From Nitratireductor kimnyeongensis (lineage in GTDB: Bacteria > Pseudomonadota > Alphaproteobacteria > Rhizobiales > Rhizobiaceae): 64,000 bases of DNA. The stretch covers positions 2,059,001 to 2,123,000 of the forward strand of contig NZ_CP078143.1 in assembly GCF_019891395.1 (NCBI RefSeq), given 5' to 3'. Both the position numbers and the translations under genes were made by a program. Below, piece after piece: positions 47,113-54,645 of the stretch (positions within the stretch are counted from its first letter, which is position 1; each line of letters opens with the position of its first letter). The notes below the pieces were generated by a model, which had not been told where the DNA came from, made no database searches, and worked only from the letters and a program-made list of their open reading frames with translations.

Positions 47113-48891
47113 TCACAGACTGGACTTGGCATTCTCGATCAGATCGACTAGATGACCCTCGCGCAGCCGATAAAGCTGCGCCGTGGAGAGGTGGCCGAGT
47201 GGTTGAAGGCGCACGCCTGGAACGCGTGTATACGGGAAACCGTATCGAGGGTTCGAATCCCTCTCTCTCCGCCACCTTGGTATAAAACCGGGAACGCCGA
47301 TTCCCGCCGATTTCCCTCCCTTTGCGGCGATCAGCGCCTTCAACAGCGTGTTTTTGCTGCCGTTGATATAGATCGCGTCGTCCGCGACCTCGACATGCTG
47401 GGCGAAAGCCCGGACGTGATCCCGCCGATAGCCGCCCTTTTCAAGCCGAAGCCCGGTGCGTGCCTCGCTCGCCAGTTCCCGCACGGCCGCCCCTGTGAGG
47501 CCCTTATGGGCCGAGTTTTTCAGCATGGCTTCGGTCCTTACGGCGTCGGCCCGTGCCTGATCCCGTATCGCCGTAAGGCCCGCGATGCGTTCGCCGAGGG
47601 CGGATTCGGCCGGGTCGAGCGAACCCGCCTCGATAGCGTCATAGAGCCGCTTGAGGCGCATGTCGGCCTCGGCCGCGCGCTGGTTCAATTCGGCGATGTG
47701 CTGGCCGCGCCGCTCGACGCTCTCCTGCCGGCGATCCAAAAGCGAGGCAAGCACGTCTTCGATCCGCTCGGGGTCCAGCAGCCTTTCCTCGATGTGGCTG
47801 ACCACGATGCGGTCCAGCTTGTCCATCGGGATCGCGCGGCCCTTGCAGCCGGTTTCGCCCTGCCGTGCCCGGATCGAACAGGCATAATAGCGATAGCGGC
47901 CGTTCTTGCCGGTGCGGAGCGTCATGGCCCCGCCGCAATTGCCGCAATAGCAAATGCCGGTCAGCAGGTTCGGGCCGCTGACGACGCGCGGCGGCGTCAC
48001 CTTCGGATTGTTGACCTGCAACCGCTTCTGCACCGCCTCGAATATCTCAAGGTCGATCAGCGGCGGCACCGCGACGGTGACGACTTCTTCCTCGGGCTTC
48101 ACCTCGCCTTTCTTGGAACGGCGATTGAACCGATGTTCGCCGATATAGGTGCGGCGGGTCAGGACGCGGTGAAGCTGGCCGATGCCCCAACGCCTGCCGC
48201 TGCGGGTGAACATGCGGTGCTTGTTCAGATAGTTGACGATGTTCTTGACGCCCATGGGGCCGGACGTGCCGTCGCCTTCCGATGCAAGACGGAAGATGAG
48301 CCGCACGGTGTCGGCGTGCAGCGGGTCGATTTCCAGCTTCTTCTTCATCTTCGTGCCGCGCTGCTCGGCATCGACGACGCGGTAGCCGATGGGCGGCAGC
48401 GAACCGTTCCAGAAGCCTTGCCGCGCGTTCTCCTTCAAGGCGCGCAGGACGTGCTTGGCATTCTCCTTCGACTGGTATTCGTCGAACAGCGACATGATCC
48501 GCCGCATCATCTGGTGGATCGGATCGTCACCAAGTTCCTGCGTCATGGAAACGAGCTTGACGCCGTTCTTTGCTAGCTTCCGGTAGTAGTATTCCATTTC
48601 AAATTCGTCGCGGAAGAAGCGCGAGAAGCTATGCACCACCACCACGTCGAACGCTGGCGGCTTCGACGTGCCGGCTTCGATCATGCGCTGGAACTCGGGG
48701 CGGCGGTCGTTGGTCGCCGATGCGCCCGGCTCGACGAAGGTTTCCACAAGCTGATAGCCGCGAGACTTGCAATAGGCTTCGCCCTGCCGCTTCTGGTCGG
48801 GGATCGACACGTCATGCTCGGCCTGCCGCGCCGTCGAGACGCGCAGATAGAGCGCGGCGCGCAAGGCGACGTGCGGGGAATGAATGTTCAT
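47113..48891 (-). CDS. Large serine recombinase (ICE integrase) reading into tRNA-Ser antisense
   Basis: The 592-residue frame has a resolvase catalytic domain with the active Ser19 in YLRVSTARQ, a recombinase domain, a zinc ribbon (CYCGNCGG and [12 protein letters not shown]), and a coiled-coil region near 400-450. Residues 1-539 are encoded by the element; 540-569 are antisense of the tRNA gene and 570-592 lie in the chromosome, so the natural C-terminus depends on integration. It should integrate and excise the ICE. It overlaps the tumA-type gene by 4 bases and is the last of four coupled genes. Confidence 0.93.
   Translation of the reverse strand: MNIHSPHVALRAALYLRVSTARQAEHDVSIPDQKRQGEAYCKSRGYQLVETFVEPGASATNDRRPEFQRMIEAGTSKPPAFDVVVVHSFSRFFRDEFEMEYYYRKLAKNGVKLVSMTQELGDDPIHQMMRRIMSLFDEYQSKENAKHVLRALKENARQGFWNGSLPPIGYRVVDAEQRGTKMKKKLEIDPLHADTVRLIFRLASEGDGTSGPMGVKNIVNYLNKHRMFTRSGRRWGIGQLHRVLTRRTYIGEHRFNRRSKKGEVKPEEEVVTVAVPPLIDLEIFEAVQKRLQVNNPKVTPPRVVSGPNLLTGICYCGNCGGAMTLRTGKNGRYRYYACSIRARQGETGCKGRAIPMDKLDRIVVSHIEERLLDPERIEDVLASLLDRRQESVERRGQHIAELNQRAAEADMRLKRLYDAIEAGSLDPAESALGERIAGLTAIRDQARADAVRTEAMLKNSAHKGLTGAAVRELASEARTGLRLEKGGYRRDHVRAFAQHVEVADDAIYINGSKNTLLKALIAAKGGKSAGIGVPGFIPRWRRERDSNPRYGFPYTRVPGVRLQPLGHLSTAQLYRLREGHLVDLIENAKSSL
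47126..47154 (+). promoter_or_regulatory. Putative promoter of the tRNA-Ser gene
   Basis: TTGGCA at 47126-47131 and TAGATG at 47149-47154 are separated by 17 bases, close to a sigma-70 promoter. Transcription would start near 47161, giving a short leader with the hairpin GCGCAGC/GCTGCGC before the tRNA. Confidence 0.5.
47185..47274 (+). tRNA. tRNA-Ser (anticodon GGA)
   Basis: The 90-base gene has the acceptor stem GGAGAGG with its partner at the 3' end, the anticodon loop CTGGAAC with GGA anticodon, a long variable arm (TACGGGAAACCGTA) as expected for tRNA-Ser, the T-loop GGTTCGAATCC, and an encoded CCA. It reads UCC and UCU codons. Its 3' end is the integration point of the ICE; the gene is intact. 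The whole gene is also covered in antisense by the open frame of the recombinase. Confidence 0.97.
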
Positions 48892-49277
48892 AGTGCGCCT
48901 CCTTTCGCCGCGCGGCGTTTGAGCAAGGGCAAGTCCAGCTCGACACGATCATGCAGCACCTTGGGCACGACTTTCTGGCCCTCGCCGGGGTCCATGCGGA
49001 TCAGGCCGTAGCTCGCCATCTTCTTAAGGGTTCGGGACAGGCTGGGCTTCGCCCGCCCCGTGATCCGCGACAGTTCCTCCAGCGATCCGGGCGACTGCTC
49101 GTCGATGACGCGCAGCAGCTCGCGATTCCCGCTGGAAAGGAGTTGCGCGAACGATTCCATGGATGTGAACCACACCTTCGGATCGTCCGTCGCCGGCTTT
49201 TCCTCGCCCTTGGCTATCCGCATGGTGCGGGCCTTCATCTCGTCGTAGCCGGCAATCCCGACTTTCAATGTGGTCAT
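48888..49277 (-). CDS. Winged-helix DNA-binding protein, TumA-type antitoxin (HVO_A0114 type)
   Basis: The 129-residue protein has the pattern of the HVO_A0114 family: VWFTSMESFAQLLSSGNRELL, then SPGSLEELSRITGRAKPSLSRTLKKM (helix-turn-helix, key parts) and a wing with GLIRMDPGEG. Such proteins are found as partners of TumE toxins. It is overlapped by the TumE-type gene in front (4 bases) and by the recombinase gene behind (4 bases). Repression of the operon through the 49959-50009 repeat would fit, but is inference. Confidence 0.82.
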   Translation of the reverse strand: MTTLKVGIAGYDEMKARTMRIAKGEEKPATDDPKVWFTSMESFAQLLSSGNRELLRVIDEQSPGSLEELSRITGRAKPSLSRTLKKMASYGLIRMDPGEGQKVVPKVLHDRVELDLPLLKRRAAKGGAL

Positions 49278-49627
49278 AGGACACCTCGCTCCTTCAACAC
49301 CGCGTCCACCGCCTGCCAGAAGTCGGCCAAGAGCGTGGCCGCGTCCTCGTAGGCATAGGGCTTCACGGTCTGGAGGCGGTGCCGATGGTCCATCGGCCCG
49401 CCGCGTCTGCCCCGGCCGACCGGATGGGCGTTATCGAAGCCGACCAGCCGTTCGCCCGAAGGCCCGTGAAGCGTGAGCGAATAATCGAGGCCGTGCGGCT
49501 TCTCCGGCGATGCCGGAACGCGGGTGACGACGAACTTCACCCAATGGCCGCCCTCGGGATCGACGACAAGTACTTGACCGTCGAGGTCCAGAAGCGTGTC
49601 GAGGCTCTGGTCACGATCCTCGCTCAT
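49274..49627 (-). CDS. TumE-family toxin (DUF6516)
   Basis: The 117-residue protein has the features of the TumE/DUF6516 family of RelE-like toxins: a central YSLTLHGPSGERLVGFDNAHP segment and the following GPMDHRHRLQTVKPY with a conserved His pair. Members are thought to be ribonucleases that inhibit growth. It precedes the antitoxin-type gene with a 4-base overlap and is itself overlapped by the gene in front. Stabilisation of the ICE is the likely role. Confidence 0.8.
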   Translation of the reverse strand: MSEDRDQSLDTLLDLDGQVLVVDPEGGHWVKFVVTRVPASPEKPHGLDYSLTLHGPSGERLVGFDNAHPVGRGRRGGPMDHRHRLQTVKPYAYEDAATLLADFWQAVDAVLKERGVL

Positions 49628-49947
49628 GACTTACTGTTATCATCTGATGTTAACGATGGCAAGCCCTGATTGTCGGGATCAGTGTCAATGGGGCCAAACA
49701 GGCGGTCGAGCACATGGCCGAAATACCGCTCGAAGATTTGCAGTTCTTCCTCGGTGATCGGCACCTTCTCGGGCCAGTCGTCGAAGACCGGCAACGACTC
49801 CACATCGACGATGCGAAGTGGCGACCTGCGGCGTTCCCGGCCGTCTGGCGTGGGTTCATCGGCGTAGCCGAAAAGATCGTCGGGAAGTGCTTCGGGGGCC
49901 GGGTGTCGCGGTCGCCCTTTGCGGGCGCGGCGGCGCTCTGCGCTCAT
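49624..49947 (-). CDS. Unknown protein, first gene of the recombinase/TA operon
   Basis: The 107-residue product has a basic N-terminus (SAERRRARKGRPRHP), and an acidic C-terminal part with a likely amphipathic helix ITEEELQIFERYFGHVLDRL. I do not recognise a family. It overlaps the TumE-type gene by 4 bases, has a strong AGGAGG ribosome binding site, and sits behind a 51-base inverted repeat. A DNA-binding or recombination-direction role is possible from position and charge only. Confidence 0.75.
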   Translation of the reverse strand: MSAERRRARKGRPRHPAPEALPDDLFGYADEPTPDGRERRRSPLRIVDVESLPVFDDWPEKVPITEEELQIFERYFGHVLDRLFGPIDTDPDNQGLPSLTSDDNSKS

Positions 49948-49958
49948 GAAATCCTCCT

Positions 49959-50009
49959 TGGTTCGGTGTGGATTCCGGGGCGCTCAAGGCCCCGGAATTA
50001 AGCGAACCA
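49959..50009. repeat. Nested inverted repeat in front of the recombinase/TA operon
   Basis: Two pairs of arms share nearly one centre: outer TGGTTCG (49959-49965) with CGAACCA (50003-50009), and inner ATTCCGGGGC (49972-49981) with GCCCCGGAAT (49989-49998). The inner arms are perfect over 10 bases with a 7-base loop. The repeat lies 2 bases from the ribosome binding site of the first gene, so it could act as an operator or as an mRNA hairpin. Confidence 0.8.
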
Positions 50010-50157
50010 TGGAGGGCAGTCGGCGGCCTGTAGCGTGCCGCATTTGCGCCTGTGCGCTGGCGGCACCCCTGACGATTGTTGCCTCGCGTTATCTTGTCCT
50101 AGCGGATACTGTGGCAGCGAGTCATAGCAACGCAGTCATGTGATTTAGGCCCTGTTG

Positions 50158-51591
50158 ATGAACAGCAACATTACGACCACCACTTCAAATAGCCTTGTCG
50201 ATCCGCAGGCCCAGCGTCTAGTGGACTTCCTGCGTGATGTGGGGCTGCCCCATGAGAACATCATGGCGGACCCGTCCGAGCGCTCGATCATCGCAAGCAA
50301 CCTTCCCGGATACCTTCAGTCGCTGCCGGCGGAGGTCAAGCGCGACGCGCGATATCTATCAAAGTTCGTGATCGGGGCTGGTTCCGGCCTGTTCGACTAT
50401 GCGCTTAATGCGATCTGGAACGAGGTTGTGATCGACCTTCGGAAAAAGGCATCGCTTTATGGCCTCGATATTTTCTTCGACGCCGCTGTTGGTGGCAATA
50501 AAACGCGCGAATTCTACAAGACTGAAAATGATCTTCCCGCTCTCAAGGATGCTGTCCTCCTTGATACATGCCGAAAACTGGAGCTTATCTCTGATACGAC
50601 CTACAAAAAGCTCAAGCATATCCTAGATATGCGGAACGATATCGGCATCTCTCACCCAACCAACTACAACATCAACGCCTTCGAGCTACTGGGTTGGTTG
50701 CAGACCTGTGTGCAGGACGTTCTGCACGACCGGCCTACCGAAGCAGCGCTTCAAGTTCAGGCATTTATTGCAAACCTCAAGAGCCATACGGCACCGCTCG
50801 ACTCAGCGACGAAACAGACCATTGAACGCCGCTTTACTGAACTGCCAAGCCACCTATGCGGAAGTCTGCTTAGGACCGTTTTCGGAATCTATGTCGCGCC
50901 GGACACTGACCAAGGAGTGCGAAAGAATATCGCAGTCCTTGCACCCGCGCTCTGGAATACATGTGCGGATGAGCCACGCTACCGGCTTGGGATCGTGCTG
51001 GAAGGATACAACACCAATCTCTACAAGGATAAATATGCGCTCGGGGAACAGTTCTTTGCTCTCGTTTCTGGAAACGCATATCGTTCCCCATCCGAGCGCC
51101 TCGTTATTGTCGATACGCTAATTACGGAGCTACTGGATAAGCACAACGGTTGGGACAATTTTCATCACGAAGCTCCGGTGGCCGCCAACCTTTGGTCCTA
51201 TGTCCCGGATCAAAACTCGATCTTTGACAATCTCGCCGAACGCCTTTTCAAGACGGTGCTACTTTGTCGGATCGGCAGGGGCGTATCCTACAACAACGGC
51301 GTTTCTCCGGGTGGAAAGCGCTACTATGACGCTATCCTAAACCTCGGCGGCGATAAGTTCGCGCCGCATATTATGGCTGCGTTCACCCACTATGAGATTT
51401 CGGGGCAGTTGGGTCGCTCGATATGCCGCACGCAAGCTAAGCAGGCTCTGGAAGCTGCTCGCACCAACGTTATCAACCAACGGCTGATAGAGTGCATGAC
51501 CTACCTAATTGACCACATCGAAACGAATCCCGGCTGCGCGACCAGCACGGATTTTAAGCGGCTGTCAGCCGATTACATTCGGTGGAATTGA
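50158..51591 (+). CDS. Unknown ICE cargo protein with HEPN-like R-N-x5-H motif
   Basis: ATG 50158 is taken (TTG three bases before also possible). The 477-residue protein has no signal peptide or membrane segments and looks mainly helical. Near residues 135-190 it has TYKKLKHILDMRNDIGISHPTNY; the Arg159...His166 spacing (R-x6-H) agrees with the R-x4-6-H motif of HEPN ribonucleases, often found in abortive-infection and toxin proteins. No second known domain was found in the C-terminal 290 residues. Base composition is clearly more AT-rich than the trb genes, and it stands alone between two leftward blocks, typical of acquired cargo. Confidence 0.7.
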   Translation: MNSNITTTTSNSLVDPQAQRLVDFLRDVGLPHENIMADPSERSIIASNLPGYLQSLPAEVKRDARYLSKFVIGAGSGLFDYALNAIWNEVVIDLRKKASLYGLDIFFDAAVGGNKTREFYKTENDLPALKDAVLLDTCRKLELISDTTYKKLKHILDMRNDIGISHPTNYNINAFELLGWLQTCVQDVLHDRPTEAALQVQAFIANLKSHTAPLDSATKQTIERRFTELPSHLCGSLLRTVFGIYVAPDTDQGVRKNIAVLAPALWNTCADEPRYRLGIVLEGYNTNLYKDKYALGEQFFALVSGNAYRSPSERLVIVDTLITELLDKHNGWDNFHHEAPVAANLWSYVPDQNSIFDNLAERLFKTVLLCRIGRGVSYNNGVSPGGKRYYDAILNLGGDKFAPHIMAAFTHYEISGQLGRSICRTQAKQALEAARTNVINQRLIECMTYLIDHIETNPGCATSTDFKRLSADYIRWN

Positions 51592-51615
51592 TAGGTATAC
51601 GCCCTTTACTGGTGT

Positions 51616-51837
51616 TCATTTTGTCAGACGCCGAGCCTTGGCGAACCCGCGATCCGTGGCGATGAACCGCTCCAGCATGGGCACGATGAGCTTGATGGGA
51701 TCAGTGACGGGCCTGCCGGTTTCACGGGTCAGCACCTCGGCATAGTCGATCAGATCGCGGTTGAGCGTTGCGGGCAGCTCTAACGTGACCTTCACGGGCT
51801 TGTCGTCGGGCAGCGGGCCGAGTTTCAGCTTGGTCAT
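51616..51837 (-). CDS. DUF2274 family protein of the trb operon
   Basis: The 73-residue protein belongs to DUF2274, small proteins found right behind trbI in many ICEs of alpha-proteobacteria. It begins with KLKLGPLPDDKPVKVTLELP and has a ribbon-helix-helix-like pattern (LNRDLIDYAEVLTRETG), so DNA binding is possible. ATG 51837 lies 2 bases after the trbI stop. It is the last gene of the trb block, 24 bases from the convergent cargo gene. Confidence 0.85.
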   Translation of the reverse strand: MTKLKLGPLPDDKPVKVTLELPATLNRDLIDYAEVLTRETGRPVTDPIKLIVPMLERFIATDRGFAKARRLTK

Positions 51838-51839
51838 GG

Positions 51840-52967
51840 TCAACCTCCTGCCGGCTCGAACACGAGGTCTCGGGTGACGATGATCCTGACCGGGAAGCCC
51901 GGCCGGATGGTCAGCGTGGGTGCGACCTGCAACTGGCGCTGCACGATCTGCTGGCCCGCCTGATTGACGGTATCCTGCGCCCCGTCGCGGATCGCCCGGA
52001 TCAGCCGGTCCTCGTCGCTGGTGGCAAGTTCGGTTCCGACCGCGAGCAGCGTGGAGAGGCCAGCCGCTTTCATCAGATCCCACCAATGGTAATCGACACC
52101 ATCCTCAAGGCCGGCATAGCCGCTGGCGTCCGCGCCCGGCAGGCGCTCCAGCACAATGGAACGGCCGCCCGGCAGGATCAGGCGATTCCACACCAGCAAC
52201 ACGCGGCGCTGGCCGAAGGTCACGCCGTCATCGTATTGGCCGATGATGCGGGTGCCCTGCGGGATCAGGAGCAAGCTGCCGGTCGGGCTGTCATAGACGT
52301 TCTCCGTCACCTGCGCGGTGATCTGGCCGGGCAAATCGGAACGGATGCCAGTTATCAACGCAGCGGGGATCACGGCCCCGGCCTGAAGGATGTAGGGCGA
52401 TGCCGGCGGCGTGACGCGATCCGGCACGATGGTCTGTCGACCCACGGGGCCGCTTAAGAAAGCCGTGTGCCGGTCCTGCGTCGCGGGCTGTCCGCCGAGG
52501 CCGAGGCCGGCAAAGCCGGGCATGGCCGTCCCTGCTGGCGATCCCGTGCGCGGGCCGGACTGGAAGAATACGTTGCTCAAGCGCGCGGCTTCTTCCTCGG
52601 CGCGGCGGCGTTCTTCCTCGGGATCGACGGCGGGTGTCGTCATGACGGGCGGCGCAACCGGCTGGCTCCGGTTCTGCGCGTCGAGGATCGGACGGCCGAG
52701 GTCGCCGGGCAATGCCGGCCCCAAGACGGGACCCGTGTAGTCGCGCGGCAGGCCGGACAAGCCGTCCGCCGTGGGGCGGTTCTCGGTCGAATAGAGTTCT
52801 TCGCCTCCCGGCCCCGCTTCGCGGGTCTGGAGCGCGTAGATCAGCGCTCCGCCGATGCCGAGAATCGCGACGGTTCCGACGCCTGCCAGCATCTTGCGGG
52901 ACAGGCGGGTGACGCGGGGCGGTTCGGCGCGCAGGCGCATGGGGGCTGCGGTATCGGTATCGCTCAT
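51840..52967 (-). CDS. trbI: Conjugal transfer protein TrbI (VirB10-like)
   Basis: The 375-residue protein has a short cytosolic N-terminus, one membrane helix (about 24-44), a Pro-rich periplasmic stretch and a C-terminal VirB10/TrbI domain with LQAGAVIPAALITGIRSDLPGQI (key parts) and LLIPQGTRIIGQYD. VirB10-type proteins span both membranes and link the inner complex with the outer-membrane core. It overlaps trbG by 4 bases. Confidence 0.94.
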   Translation of the reverse strand: MSDTDTAAPMRLRAEPPRVTRLSRKMLAGVGTVAILGIGGALIYALQTREAGPGGEELYSTENRPTADGLSGLPRDYTGPVLGPALPGDLGRPILDAQNRSQPVAPPVMTTPAVDPEEERRRAEEEAARLSNVFFQSGPRTGSPAGTAMPGFAGLGLGGQPATQDRHTAFLSGPVGRQTIVPDRVTPPASPYILQAGAVIPAALITGIRSDLPGQITAQVTENVYDSPTGSLLLIPQGTRIIGQYDDGVTFGQRRVLLVWNRLILPGGRSIVLERLPGADASGYAGLEDGVDYHWWDLMKAAGLSTLLAVGTELATSDEDRLIRAIRDGAQDTVNQAGQQIVQRQLQVAPTLTIRPGFPVRIIVTRDLVFEPAGG

Positions 52968-53959
52968 GAGGACGATCCTCCCGTGGTCGTGCTGGCTGGT
53001 TCTGCTGCTGCCTGCGTCGGGTTGGTGCGGACGATCCTGACGACCTGCTGGCGATTGCCGCTGCCAAGGCGCAGTTCGGCCGCACCAAACAGGCGGTCCA
53101 CGATCAGGATGTTCTGGTGTATGCGGGAATTGACGATCTGCGGCTCGCCGTCTGATCCGAGCACGAAGATCGGCGGCATCTCCCCCTGCACGATCCCGGC
53201 CGGGAAGACGACATAGACGCGGCGTCCATCATCGAACACGGAAACCGGCCGCCACGGCGAGCTGTCGCCTGTCAGGCCGTAGCGGTAGTTGCGCGTGGCC
53301 TCGGCCGGGATGATCGGCGTGGCCGGGACCGTCTGGCGCTGGCCAGCAGGCGGTGCGGGATAGGCCCATGCCACGGCGGGCATGTAGAGGGCTTCACGGG
53401 CGCGCAGCTCGATCATGTAGATGCGCCGGTTGGTCGTGATGACGAGGTTGGTGGTGATGTCCGGCCGCGTCGGCTTCACCAGCACATGAACCCGCCGCGT
53501 CGCGCCGCTGCCGCTCTCGGTGTCACCGATGATCCAGCGAGCGGTGTCGCCGGCTGCAATCGGCCCCGCGCCGGTCAGGCTCTCGCCGGGCTCCAGCGCA
53601 ATCGTCGTGATCTGCCCGACTGCGGCATAGACCTGATAGAGCGCGCCTTCCGACCACGGGTAAATCTGGATGGCGTTGTAGTAGCCTTCGCGTCGCGGTT
53701 CGACGCGGGCGGCAGCATTGGCGTTTTCGACGCGGCCGGTCGGCGTGCCGGCGACGGTTCCGCCGCGCGCCACGGTCCATGCCGGGGGCACATGCAAAGG
53801 CCGGGGCGTCTCGTTGGTGACGGCCGTCTGCACGGTCGGCAGCGGCGGCACGCTGGCGTCATAGCTGAATTGCGGCGTCCGGTTGGTAGCGCAGCCTGCG
53901 AGCATGGTCGCCGAAAGCAGCACGGCCGCGATTGCCGGGGTGCGGGTGATCGTCCTCAT
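52964..53959 (-). CDS. trbG: Conjugal transfer protein TrbG (VirB9-like), lipoprotein form
   Basis: ATG 53959 is chosen, as the longer open frame covers trbF. The 331-residue protein has a lipoprotein-type signal peptide (lipobox LAGC, Cys about 22) and the VirB9 domains, with YPWSEGALYQVYAAVGQITTI and the C-terminal FDDGRRVYVVFP segment. It forms part of the outer-membrane core complex of the mating channel with TrbI. It overlaps both neighbours by 4 bases. Confidence 0.94.
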   Translation of the reverse strand: MRTITRTPAIAAVLLSATMLAGCATNRTPQFSYDASVPPLPTVQTAVTNETPRPLHVPPAWTVARGGTVAGTPTGRVENANAAARVEPRREGYYNAIQIYPWSEGALYQVYAAVGQITTIALEPGESLTGAGPIAAGDTARWIIGDTESGSGATRRVHVLVKPTRPDITTNLVITTNRRIYMIELRAREALYMPAVAWAYPAPPAGQRQTVPATPIIPAEATRNYRYGLTGDSSPWRPVSVFDDGRRVYVVFPAGIVQGEMPPIFVLGSDGEPQIVNSRIHQNILIVDRLFGAAELRLGSGNRQQVVRIVRTNPTQAAAEPASTTTGGSSS

Positions 53960-54645
53960 TGGCTCATCTCCCGCGACCACGAAACTGCATTGACGTAGAT
54001 TCCCAACGGGTTGGTGCGCAGGCGCTCGGCGTCGCGCGGCGGCTGGATGACGATAGTGAGGATGGCCGTCCATCGTTCCGTGGTGAAAAGCTGGCTGTTC
54101 TCGAAATGGCGTTCGGTCCACGCCACGCGGAAGCTGTTGGGGGACGCCCGGATGACGCTCGACACCTCGACGGCGATCTGCTGGCGGCCGACGCGGGTGA
54201 ACGGATCGTTGGCCCGCGCATAGTCGTTCAATGCCGCCGCGCCGCGATCCGTGGTCCATTCATACGCCCGAAGCCAGTTCTGGCGGACAATGATCGCGTC
54301 GGCCGGGATCGCGCGGACCTGCTCGATGAAGCGGCCGAGATGGAACGCGATCTGCGGATCGGTCGGGCGATAGTCGGCAACGGCCGGCGCGACGGTCTGC
54401 GCCTGACCGAGATTGTCCACTTGCACCACCCAAGGAACGACGGTGCCGCGTGCGGACTGCCAGACCAGCGCCGAGGCGAAGCCGGCCGAAAGGATCAGCG
54501 AGCCGAACGCCATGTAGCGCCAGTTTTTCGCCTGCACGCGGGCCGAGCCGATGCGCTCGTCCCAAGCCTGCGCGGCCTTTTGATAGGGCGTCTCGGGTTC
54601 TGGCGATTTGCCGTAATGGGTTGCTGGTCGTTTGAAGATGCTCAT
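53956..54645 (-). CDS. trbF: Conjugal transfer protein TrbF (VirB8-like)
   Basis: The 229-residue inner-membrane protein has one membrane helix (about 45-65) and a periplasmic VirB8 domain, with segments such as WTDRGAAALNDYARANDPF and VAWTERHFENSQL. It is an assembly factor at the inner membrane of the type IV system. It overlaps trbL and trbG by 4 bases each. Confidence 0.93.
   Translation of the reverse strand: MSIFKRPATHYGKSPEPETPYQKAAQAWDERIGSARVQAKNWRYMAFGSLILSAGFASALVWQSARGTVVPWVVQVDNLGQAQTVAPAVADYRPTDPQIAFHLGRFIEQVRAIPADAIIVRQNWLRAYEWTTDRGAAALNDYARANDPFTRVGRQQIAVEVSSVIRASPNSFRVAWTERHFENSQLFTTERWTAILTIVIQPPRDAERLRTNPLGIYVNAVSWSREMSQ

Noticed and set aside
47152..48576. 474-codon open frame on the plus strand opposite the recombinase
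   Set aside because: It begins inside the tRNA gene and has no motif. The minus-strand recombinase has the catalytic Ser and zinc ribbon.
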